From Verticillium longisporum (lineage: Eukaryota; Ascomycota; Sordariomycetes; Glomerellales; Plectosphaerellaceae): a DNA stretch of 64,000 nucleotides. The notes under the pieces were generated by a model. The model had not been told where the DNA came from, did no database searches, and saw nothing but the letters and a program-made list of their open reading frames with translations. The translations under genes were made by a program, and so were the position numbers. Positions 35,717 through 45,696 of the stretch are shown here, piece after piece. Numbering within the stretch: the stretch's first letter is position 1; each line of letters opens with the position of its first letter. The stretch lies in the NCBI GenBank assembly GCA_019188255.1, contig JAETXT010000002.1, positions 2,232,001 through 2,296,000 on the forward strand, in the 5' to 3' direction.

Positions 35717-38184
35717 ATGGCACTCGAAGGGCCAATGCGATCGTCCATCGGTAGCCAGCTCTCGGGGTTCTCCCACCATCACAAAGACATGTCTGTTTCG
35801 TCGCCAGACTCGGAGGCTCTTCAGTCGCCCTTCATCAGCATGTTCGTAACGCCGTGGCGATGTCATGATATGGCCTACAAGACTGACAACACCTGATTAC
35901 AGGTCTTCGGCGAGCTCAGATCGCTCGGCCCCATACTCCAACTCCCTGCGACCGAGCTCCATCCAAAGGCTTCCCGTCAGCAATATGAATCTCATGAGCC
36001 CCGGTGACATCGTCGGCCCCTCGCCTGTTACCTCGAACGGAACTGAAACAACCGAGATCGAGGATGAAGAAGCGGAAGAGAGCGATGCCCACATCATGGC
36101 TAATGCATCGTCTCCTCCACAGGTCGGCACTTTCCGCTTCCTTTGTTTGAGCTCCTTAGTAACATTCTTAGTAGCTTCGAATGCTGGCGACGAATTTGCC
36201 CGATCACCTGCGGCAGCCGACAACCGAAGAAGCAGTCTCCGTGATACACGCTCCTGAGAGCTTCCAGGCATGGGTGCGCTACATGCAAACACCACTCTGT
36301 GTTCGCCACAATTACTAACGGAGGCAGACTTCCTCTGAGCCGACAACAAAGTCAGAGCACACCAGCACTAAATCATCGCCCAAGACGGATACCACCGCTC
36401 TGCCAACACATGCGCAGGAGCAGCTCAGGGTAAGTTTTTTGAGAGCTCCTGTATTTACTCAGCTCATACTAATGCCCTTCGGCAGTCGCCCACGTTCCCT
36501 CACCCACCTCCCCTGACGACCAATATCAGCGCTGTAAGGTACAGTTTGGACAGTGCCACGCCTCGAGCCCAGGACCTGCAGGACATGTTGAGCGAGTCTT
36601 CAAGACTGAGGTCAAGCAGTACTAGCAGCCTTGAAAGTATGTATCCGTCTTCGTAGTAGCGACCTATCATCTGACAACGTACAGAAATCGATGAGATTAG
36701 GGAGACAGATACCGAGGCTGAGCCGTATGACGATGAGACTTTTGCAACACCCGGTTTACCAAGAGAAGAGTCGGAGATTAAGGCGCTCCGGACGGCACTC
36801 AGAGAATGCTGGACGCTTTGCAACACGCTGGCAAACCTGAGCTCAATTCATAGAGCTCGTGTCTTTAACAGCTCAGGCCTTCCTGATGCACACGAGAAGG
36901 CATGGATGGCCTGTTGGAGGCTATGCCAACGACTGTACGACAACAGGGACGAAGACATTGTGTCTTTCAATGTGCGCGAGAGTCTGGACCTGTGCCGCGA
37001 TTTCTGCCAATCGCTGTTCGATGTTCGACAGAAGAAAGAAGAGATTGCCGACTCGGTTCTTCGCGTAAGCTTTGAACTCAACAACCAGTACGTATCCCCA
37101 CCTGACTACTTGTTGCGAGAGTGGCTACTGACTAGACAACAGTTTGTACAGCGCCCAAGACAGCCGAAACCTTCCAGAGGAGTTCCGAGAGAGGACTCTG
37201 GACTTCTACATAACTTTGTGCCATCGGCTGATGAAGCAACGAAGCGAGTTGGCAAAGGAGACAGACTCTCTACTAAAGGCTTGCTGGACTTTGGCAGAGA
37301 TGCTATTCAGCTTGAGACAAAACAGACGCGACGGCAAAGCTCCCGATGAGGAGCTCTTGGGGTCGGCTGTACAGGCTTGCTGGGATCTGTGCGACATTTT
37401 CCGAGACGGATGGACTCAAGTTCGACCGGACCGCAATACCCCTCGTCCGAGCCAGACAAGCTTCTTTGTCAACGAACAGCCCTCAGGGCGTGAGAGCCGC
37501 ACCTCGAATCGTTCCTCTCTGCATTCGACGCAGAAGAGCCACAAGAGTCTAGTTGATGAACGGCCCCGCAAACCACCTCCAGTTCCTGAGACTCCAGTTA
37601 CAGAATTCGAAGACACCCCGATCTCGCCTGAAAGCCAGTCACCCAGAGTGCCCAATATCCTTGTACTCGGCACCACATCCGAATCAGGCCGCGGCGGCAG
37701 GTGGTCTAGCAGTGCATCAAACCTATCGTCATACTCCCAGTCCAGTGCCAAGACTTCGAGTACCGCAACAACGGCGACAGCTGGGGAAGATATAAATGTT
37801 ACACGCATCAAAGCGCTGATGCTGAAAGCAGCCATGAATGTCGGCTATGTTCGCGACCCCACCAATGACGGCAAGACTGGGACTGCAGCGCTACAGTCCT
37901 TCGTGAAGCAACTGCCTAACGGATCGTTCGGTAACATTCCCTCACAGGCAACACTCCTCCAAAATTATCGAAACTCCGTTCTTGGCGATGCTGCTTTCAG
38001 AGGTACAGCAGCTATTCTACCCGCCAGGGGCAAACGGGCCTCAGCCCCTGATGTGGCCAAGAGTGTCAATCTCATGGCACACCGGTCCTCACAGTACATC
38101 TTCCTGAAAGATTTGTTCCGACTCGTCTTTGGTTTCCCTATTGAAGAGGCGGAAACAAGAAAGAGCGTAAGCATCGCGATCTGA
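35717..38184 (+). CDS. Conserved hypothetical protein, 713 aa, helical core
   Basis: No function recognised. Seven exons: 35717-35841, 35903-36122, 36175-36273, 36328-36429, 36486-36636, 36685-37087 and 37143-38184; all phases close. Residues 1 to about 240 are Ser/Pro/Thr-rich and likely disordered. Residues about 240-470 are a helical, Trp/Cys-containing region with internally similar units (LRECWTLCNTLANL; WMACWRLCQRLYDN; LLKACWTLAEMLFSL; AVQACWDLCDIF) that look like a repeated helix motif, W-x-L-C/A. Another disordered stretch (VPETPVTEFEDTPIS) follows, then a compact C-terminal segment (GYVRDPTNDGKTGTAALQSFVKQL ending FLKDLFRLVFGFP). A further donor-like gtaagc at 38167 leaves open an extra 3' exon. 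The third exon (LRMLATNLPDHLRQP) is inferred from splice signals and frame continuity. I cannot place it in a named family. Confidence 0.75.
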
Positions 38185-38808
38185 TGGGAACGTACTTTCC
38201 GCATCTCAGCTACTCTGCCCTCGGCGAGCCATCCCCTCCGCTCCAGATTACAGACGATCTGGAAATATCACCTTCAAAAGCACGCTAATGTTCCTTTCTG
38301 CGCGAATCACCTCCATTTTCTCTACCTTATGCACTAGATACCCATTCTGAAAGGCTCTGGCGGCGCTCGGCAGCGGCGGCGGGACTGTTGAAATTCGGAG
38401 GAAGGCCCTCTATATTGCCATCATTCGTTTCAGGCGGGACAAGGACTGTCCATACGAACTAACATTGACGACTTCCTCAGCGAGCGTTCTTCTATTTATG
38501 ACTTGGTAGATGAGTCGGATTTGAACATATTACATGAACATGATCAGGCTCAAGAAAATCGGTGCTTCACCCCTTTCAAGTGATGTGAGATTGTGACATC
38601 GTAGTAACTAAAACAGATGACGCTGCTCAATGATGAGTTAAAGGGTCGTAACTTTGCATCACCGGGACCGTCTTTTTACCACGAGGTTTCCAGACCGAAG
38701 AGTAGAGTGTTTCAAAATCATTACCTCATGCTGTGAGAGTTAGAGATGCCTCAGCCGTGGATCTGTGCGCTCTCCTCCACCCACCACCCACCACAGACGC
38801 CCATCAGC
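38185..38808. other. Convergent 3' intergenic region
   Basis: This 624-base gap lies between a + gene and a - gene, expected to contain both transcript ends. A possible additional last exon of the + gene could begin near 38212 (after ctcag) but reads as ordinary sequence. Confidence 0.4.
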
Positions 38809-40534
38809 TCAGTTCATGTATGCACCAGCCCTTTCAGATTCTGTAAAAGCCGCCGCGAGGAGCGTATCGGCCTCGTCGAGATTGCCATGCTCACCCATGC
38901 TCCCCATCCGTGAATTGGTGAACGCCACCGCCTCGTCAAAGAAACTCCAGTCCTCCCCAACACCTCGTGCCTCTGCGTGGTCGTGGGTTGGGGGAACCAG
39001 CTCGAGAGCATCGCTGCTGTAGCTTGAGTGCTGGTCGACACCGGTGTCGGTGGGTGATGCATCGTGGCTCCTGTATCCGGCGATTTCTTCAAGGGTATTG
39101 CCACACTGGCCAATGCTATTGCTGGTTTCATCGGGCATTGTTTGAGGCATATCGATGATTACCTGTAAGGCCTGGGTCTCATGCGGTGTTAAGTTCGAGT
39201 TGGAGGTACTATTGAACAGACTATCGTCTATACCACCGGGAATCCATCCCGTAGTGCTGAGATGCGAAGCTGTATTTGTGTTTCCCAGCCCTGGATGATC
39301 TTCAGAGTAAGGTGGAGGTGGTAGATCCTCAGAGCCCTGCAGTGCGGGCCACATTGAATATTGAGATTGAGCCCCTGACGTAAGACCAGGCCATGGATCA
39401 TCTTGCAGACCGTCCAGTCGTGGGGTGTTCGAAGGTGGCTGCCGAGAGGCGAATGGTTGATAGCTGTCTTGGGTTTTGTTGAGCTGACCGCTAGGCATAG
39501 TCTGTCCCTGCTGAGGACTTCCGACGGTATCCCACGAGGTTTCCGGTCCGTCCATATTGCGTGAGGCGTACGACAGCGAGTTGTCGGATAATAAGCAACT
39601 GTGCCCTTGTACAGATTGGTCTCCATATCCTTGTTGCGATGGAGGATAGGGGCTCTGCTGGGCGTTCCAATGCTCGAAATTTGGCATGAGCCCGCCGGGC
39701 ATATCAGAGGCATTTGAAGTCGGAGACACTGGCGAAGTGACCCCAACTTGCTGCAGTTGGTCATCTCTCGGCCCCCAAAGATGATAGTCAGAAGAGTTGG
39801 TATCTCCTGTATCTCTGATCCTTGGCGGAAACAGACTCAGGGTTTTGTAGTGTTCGGAAGGTTCTTGTGGCAAGTTCTTGGTCCAATACGGGCCATGTCC
39901 CATAGAGGTGTTAGCATGAAGAGGTTGTGATGGCTGCCGAGCATGGTAATAACCATCGGCACACGCCATTTTGCCTGTTTGCTCCATGATGGTATTTTGA
40001 TGATCAGTGAGGGAGAAGTTTTCAGCAGGTACACGAGGAGTTGGAAGACCATCCCAGGGATTCCATGGTACATGACCTGTCCGGTTCTGCTCTTCACTTG
40101 CCGTCTGAGACAACCCAAAATGTTGGCATGGTTGATAAGGAAAAATTGGATCTGCTGGAGTGCGCCTTGAACAATTGTCAGCTTTTGGTTCCTGATCTTG
40201 GGCATACAAATGATAGAGCTGGTTATTAAGGATGATGCAAGGCTACAAACTTACAAGGTGGCCATTTCTTCCACTATCCTCACACGTCCTTCAAGAAGAG
40301 GCGACCTGTATTCCATGTGAGTGTTTGATCCTTGATGACAAAAGTATCAGCTTCTTACCCATAGTCGGGATCTTTGCCGTACTTGCTCTTTAAATATTTA
40401 ATCTGCCCAATAGTCACATCCTGGCTAAATGTCTCCTTAAAAGCCTCGATGATCCTATGCAGGGCTACTTTGTCGAGAATATGAATGAGAACAAACTCAA
40501 TTTGTTTCCTTGTATAGCTTGGCTTGCCAGCCAT
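38809..40534 (-). CDS. Hypothetical protein with N-terminal HTH-like region
   Basis: Minus-strand model of three exons: 40534-40359, 40305-40255 and about 40191-38809. The first exon encodes a compact helical region (YTRKQIEFVLIHILDKVAL, FSQDVTIGQIKYLKSKYGKD) that looks like a three-helix HTH of the kind seen at the start of fungal Clr5-like or Myb-like proteins; this is a resemblance, not a secure assignment. The long last exon (about 460 residues) is rich in Pro, Gln, Asn, Ser and Gly (WNPWDGLPTPRVPAEN) and likely disordered, compatible with a transcription regulator. Exon 2 ends in phase 2, whereas the best acceptor before the long exon (cag at 40192) needs phase 0. One missing base, or a different splice, would be required, so the junction is uncertain. 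The long exon has no good ATG near its 5' end, which supports joining it to the upstream exons. Confidence 0.55.
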
Positions 40535-41074
40535 GCTGCTCAGTTGCCGTTTGAATCTCTCGGGTTTTTATTCTTGAAAAAGCCGTAATTGTTTGGGATG
40601 CACAGACTTGATGTAGAGTTTCAGTCATGTGCATGGTATGTACGATTGCAGAATTGAGAAGTCGTGTCTGACCCATGACCTGCTCGACTTTATACCCGAT
40701 AATCCAGTATTGTGAATCACCAATGGGCTGGGCTTTATATGGTATTCTGCACTGTGAGAAGGTCGCACAGGGCATGGTAAGGTTGGTCGTGACTAAAAGG
40801 GGTAAATAGGACAGGGTGGTGGTCGGCTCAGGGCAGGTCTGACTGTGCGGCTCCATTCTCTTTGTTTCTCCAGACCGCGGTTGCCAGGTTGAAGCAGAAA
40901 GATATCTTTCAATGCTGGCAGGTGCTCAGTGTTGGTTAAGAAGGGAAGCGTACGTCATTGAGAGCCCTCGTGCCGTGGTGTAATGTTCCGCCGTGGGGCG
41001 ATGGGATATAGGAATTCTCTCCACCAGCAAACTCAACCATTTCAGGTAGATTGTTAACTTGTTTTCAGTCGTCC
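40535..41074. other. Intergenic region between two minus-strand genes
   Basis: This 540-base stretch contains the promoter of the HTH-like gene and the 3' end of the methyltransferase gene. A minus-strand open frame starting at 40856 overlaps the HTH exon in another frame and is not supported. Confidence 0.4.
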
Positions 41075-42207
41075 TTATGTGTTTGTCTGAGTGCGAGCAA
41101 ACATCCCCCACCAACAACTAATCAAAGAGCTGTCGTCGCCTTCGCCCCAGTCATCCTGACCGTCGAGCGTGCCTTCCTCTATGCATTGCAATACGTCAGG
41201 GCCTGCTTCCATAGAGGCTCTGAAGGTCTTCAGGAGGTTCCTGGTCGTTTCGTCACGTAAGGGAACCATAACGACCGCTCGCGAGTCGCTGTCGAATGAC
41301 AGATGCTCTGAGAACGCACCAGCGAGAAGAACAGGGTGAATATCGTCGTACATTGGGTCCGCGGCCAGAACAATCTTCGCTAGTTGTCAGCTGATGAGTG
41401 CGACAAGACTGTGTGAACTAACTTTGAATTGATTCTTCTCCCCGAACAGCGCTTGATCGACTTCATCCTCGGATGTGCTACCCCATGTCAAGGCACCATC
41501 ATTCAGCGAGCCCCCGAGAGACTCAATAACGGATCGGTTCACATTAGCATTATGGTGCAAGTTGGCCATGATCTCAGGTAGGTCGCTCATAACAATGTCG
41601 ACCTTCCACAAAGCTGCTGCAGCGATACCGAGAAGCCCTGTTCCTGATCCAAGCTCGAGAACAGTAAGCCGAGACCCTTTATGACTTTCGGCAAATAGTC
41701 GAGCCAGCGAAGTTGACGTTAGCTGTGGTAGGTGCCTTGCGAGTACATAGGATGAGCCCCATGTCTTGTGTCCGAGCGAATCTCCGGTCAGCGGTGGCTC
41801 TCGGATTATCAACTCGAACTCATTCGGTTGTTCGCTTCCCCTGAAAGGCCAACGACGTGTGATTTCGCCCATGGCTAGAATTGTCAATAATTGTTGGAAT
41901 ACAGAAGGGGAACACACCTACCTGTTCTGCCACAGCGCTCTGATAATCTCCGGCTCGCCTCTGACCAGATGAATTCCTTCTCCTCTTCGTCATCAATCCA
42001 GGTCAATCCACTCTTGACAATGGAGGAAAGATACATCGACATCTCGCGTCGCACATATGCTGTAGCCTCTTGGTCCTCCACAATCTGGGGCTGACGGCTC
42101 GTATGGCTCCATATGGTTGGGCTCATTTCCAGGCTCTGCAAACAGGAACGCAGATCTTGGCTTGAAGGCTTCTGCCACATCTGAGGAAAGTCCTTGGGTT
42201 CAAGCAT
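41075..42207 (-). CDS. Protein-lysine methyltransferase, EFM2/FAM86/METTL21-like
   Basis: Class I SAM-dependent methyltransferase of the Methyltransf_16 family; relatives methylate lysines of elongation factors and other cytosolic proteins. Exons 42207-41922, 41874-41423 and 41374-41075 give 345 aa. The N-terminal 95 residues form a family-specific extension (WSEASRRLSERCGRT), followed by a substrate-side block (REPPLTGDSLGHKTWGSSYV). Motif I is VLELGSGTGLLGIAAAALW (about 167-185), the acidic loop is VDIVMSDLPEIMANL, and the post-motif is VLAADPMYDD, in place of the (D/E)xxY signature. Overall order and the SERCGR/AMGEITRRWPF junction point to the EFM2/Rrg1 branch in yeast, but I cannot exclude a FAM86-like member. 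Splice phases close exactly. Confidence 0.82.
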
Positions 42208-43434
42208 CGTGATTGCCCTGGGTACCGACGACTTAAATGACGTAGGGGTTTGAGGCTAAAATGATATGATTATGGCATCGAGATAAGGAAAGAAAAGGGC
42301 GACGACATATAAATCAGATGGGACACTGCGATGGACCCTCAATGCAGCTTCATGAGGACGGCGGGGATTTTCAACGGGCGACCAAGAATTTGTCGCCTGT
42401 TGACGGGATCGCACCAAAAAACCCACGATATCGACACACCTTTTTTCGTGCTATGATCCACATGCGGGGTGCCCTGAGGGGAAAGGGAAGGTGGGGGCAT
42501 CGTGAAGGCAGGATCCTTCACTCTTTCCTACCCTCTTGGCCTGACAGCAATTCAGCTCCCGATTGGCTGCCTGACCTGCAAGGCTGCCATCATAGGTGAG
42601 GCACCTTGAGTCACGGCCCAGGCGAGACCCCACACTGGACCGCAATAAAAGTTTGGAGCTACGAAAATGCCATTGCCTCAACCTTCTTTCCTTCCTCACC
42701 AAGCATCGCCCTCTAGACACAGTTGCGCTTCCATGCTGACGAACAGAGATTCTGTGCCAGCAGAATCTCGAGTCGACCTTTCAAGGGACACTCATTTGCA
42801 TGCGGGAAATTCGGAGCAAATCTCTACGAAGAACATACCGTTGTCGCCTGCCACGCGCGGGCTGACGCGAGCCGCCCGTGAGGGTTCGACGCCATTGGCG
42901 TCAGCAACAGGCATCAGAAATCTCAGGGCCCAGGCCGCTTCGTGTATACCCCCTCGGGGGACGACGAGGCGCGTCCTGGTGATCCCTATGGGAAGCCGTT
43001 GCGGAGATTGTACAAAGTACTTGAGTGCGATGCGCGACTTGGGGGTCACTGGCTGGGCTTTGCCCAGCTGGTGTCGTCCAAAACTCGATTCCGATCATTC
43101 TGTCTAGAGGGCGATGCTTGGTCCTTTTTTTCAAGGTCAGTTACTCCAAATCACGACGCCCCTCTTCCCTCTCGATTCTGGAATACTACTAATTGTCTTG
43201 ACCGCATGAATGAGTGCGGCGCAGTCTTCCTAGATCTAGATAGCCATTGCCTCGACATCATAGCGTCCGACTCTTTGCCCATCCTTTTGACATTACGGAT
43301 GTGACTCGCGCTTCCTTTTCGCTGACCTCTCGCAACTTCTTGAAACCTACGAACAGTGGCTCTTGTCGAAATTTGTCTCCACAAGCGTATTTGATTCGTT
43401 CCACTTGACAATGGCTCTTCCGCAACTCGTCTCA
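42208..43434. other. 1.2-kb intergenic region
   Basis: The region lies upstream of the methyltransferase gene. + strand open frames at 42667-43107 and 42942-43304 overlap each other in different frames and have no recognisable domain or splice-supported extension, so neither is called. The methyltransferase promoter should lie in the first few hundred bases. Confidence 0.4.
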
Positions 43435-44448
43435 TCAAACCGGGCTGCCATCGTTGGCATCTGTATTCTCGTCCTCGGGGGACTTGTTCGTTTTCGGATC
43501 GTCATGATTCTGTCTAACAAGTGACGGATCCACAGCGTGCAACAGGCGATAGTTGGCTTCAGAGTCAGGATCGACGTCAGCAGCAGCAGCTGTGATAGTG
43601 ACGACGAGCCGATTTGCCGCCCTATGTTCGGTCTTGGCTTCGGCAGAGTCCCTTATGATATGTTGTCCCCTCTTGACTATTCTACAGAGGTGCTTGCCGA
43701 ACGGCTTGGGCAGTGTGATTCGATTACGCTGCTGTCCCAAGTTGAGCAGACAGTAGTTGACACCATCCAATGCAGCGTCCATTCTAACCCTAGTACTGTG
43801 CCGATGTCGTAGATAATCTTGCCACAACTGGCAGATTGCCTTTGGTCCGGCGAACGACGCAACCTTTTGAGTTGCTGTATCGAAGCCGTCGAGGGCTCCC
43901 TGACATTGGTTTTTGGCCTCCACGTAAGCGTCTCTGAGATGGCGAAGCCCGATCTGCAACGAAATTACCTTTGACTGACGATCTAACTCGGGGGCGTTGT
44001 TGCGTGCGCGCTCGAGGATAAGGTCGCCATCGCCATCTTCACGTACGCCTCGGTCGCGGGGCAGGACATACTCGGAAGGAAAGGAGGGCCTTGTGCGAGC
44101 CCACGATGGAGCGCGAGAATGGGGCCTGGAATGCATTCGGAGGTTTTCTGAGTCGAAGGGCGCCCGGAACATAGTCGACACTGAAGAGATTATGGACTTG
44201 CGGCGGATGTTAATTCTGCGACTATCGAAAAAGTTGTTTACGAGAGCCGCTGGGCCACAGGCACGCCGGTGGTCAGACCTGGCACCTGCAGTTGCGTAAA
44301 GAACCGGTCTCAACCAATGTGTCGTCACTGCGGTGAAATGGGCGAGCTGCTGCTGACCATGGCGGGTGAGGGGAGAAGCCAAATGGCGATACCATGACGG
44401 TAATATGGTCGACTCGACGGTGCTTTGCCTTTGACTCTCAGTAGCCAT
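43435..44448 (-). CDS. Hypothetical protein, 337 aa
   Basis: I recognise no family. It is an intronless open frame of 337 codons with protein-like composition. Residues about 150-300 read as a helical domain (LQIGLRHLRDAYVEAKNQCQ; ICQLWQDYLRHRHSTRVRM; GKHLCRIVKRGQHIIRD). The C-terminus is acidic and polar (NKSPEDENTDANDG). Residues 1-92 are less convincing, with Arg/His-rich sequence of mixed composition, and a start at M93 (44172; MFRAPFDSENLRM) may be the true one. No signal peptide or membrane segment is evident. The frame lies alone between the methyltransferase gene and the ELL-like gene, all three on the minus strand. It could be a lineage-specific gene. Confidence 0.6.
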   Translation of the reverse strand: MATESQRQSTVESTILPSWYRHLASPLTRHGQQQLAHFTAVTTHWLRPVLYATAGARSDHRRACGPAALVNNFFDSRRINIRRKSIISSVSTMFRAPFDSENLRMHSRPHSRAPSWARTRPSFPSEYVLPRDRGVREDGDGDLILERARNNAPELDRQSKVISLQIGLRHLRDAYVEAKNQCQGALDGFDTATQKVASFAGPKAICQLWQDYLRHRHSTRVRMDAALDGVNYCLLNLGQQRNRITLPKPFGKHLCRIVKRGQHIIRDSAEAKTEHRAANRLVVTITAAAADVDPDSEANYRLLHAVDPSLVRQNHDDPKTNKSPEDENTDANDGSPV

Positions 44449-45696
44449 TTGGCATAGTAACTTTTTGATGGCGATTTAACATCTGCATCGCAAGGTGACG
44501 CGATTGTCAATCAGAAACTGTCAATCGCACTGGTATGTACTTGATCGCACTTTCCCACAACATGGCCATCATTCACACTCAATCCGTGTTTGTTGTTTAG
44601 TCAATCCTCAGTTTTACTCTCAAATGCTTTCTTCCAGTTAACAAGGATCTTCACCCCCAAGGGGCCAGTGCAATCAAAGCCCAGCGCAGGGAGCCATCGT
44701 AGTTATGCGTGAAGATTTCCTCAAAATCAAATTTACCATCAGACGCAAACCCACCAAGCTCAAACAATTCAGATGAAACGGGAACAAACCCAAGGAGGAC
44801 CAAAACCAAGGAGGCCCAAGTAAGCTGATGCCACCGCCATTGTACCCCCCCCCCCCCCCCCCCCCCCCTCCCCCCCTTTCCACCCTGATCGCCCAGCAGG
44901 CAGTCATCCACCCCCTTCCCTGATCGACGACCTCTACGCCGATCCGCGTCACCCTGCCGATTGGTCACTTTCCCACCCGCATGCCAAAGATGATTTCCCC
45001 CCTCCCGCAACCATGCATGTCTCGTGCCAGCTTGAAGGCGCTCTTTTGGAGAGGGAGAAAAAAAACGGAGCGAAAGAAGAAAAGCGAAAGTAAGCGGAAG
45101 AAGCAGAAAATTGAAGATTGGGCTGACACTAAACAGTGCGCGTTCCCGCGTGTGGTGGATGCAGGGAGAAAAGTTGCGGCCACGTCGTCACGAGGAAAGT
45201 TGTCTTGGGTTAGAGCGATGATCCAGAAGTATGTCCCTTCGTCGTTCACTGGGGGGGTTGAAAGAGTACCGCTGCTGCTACAAGAAGATGCGACTTCGAA
45301 ATCACAAACCAATGCATCAGCATTTCCGTTAAATTCAATCAGGCATATTGTGTCTGTCCAACTATAACAGCTTATGGTATCAAGAGGAAGAAAGAACGTG
45401 GATTTGCGCTGGCCTGTCCCCAGGCGCAGCTGCTGGCTCCATCTTGCCATTTTGTCCATGCAATATCAAAAAGCAGAATGACCTGGGCCTTAGCCGGTGT
45501 CGCCAATATCCTGACCTGATCCTGGTCTGATGCAAATGCCCCATTAAACTGTAAGAAATAATGAAAGAAAACAAAACGCTGTTGCTGATGCTTTGGTTCG
45601 TTTGAGCTGAGGCGCTCTTGAAAGGTCCTTTCATGATGCTGTCCGCACACCCCTCGGCCGTTCATCGTACACTCATTGTACCTACCGAAATCACTT
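44449..45696. other. 1.2-kb intergenic region with a poly-C tract
   Basis: The region lies between two minus-strand genes. It contains a 24-base C homopolymer (44845-44868) followed by T and seven more C. No coding sequence is supported. Confidence 0.45.
44845..44876. repeat. Poly-C tract
   Basis: Twenty-four consecutive C, one T, then seven C. Such runs slip in replication and are commonly miscounted in sequencing, so the length is unreliable. Confidence 0.9.

Noticed and set aside
42667..43304. Two overlapping plus-strand open frames (146 and 120 codons)
   Set aside because: They occupy different frames of the same DNA without splice signals joining them, and neither shows a family motif.
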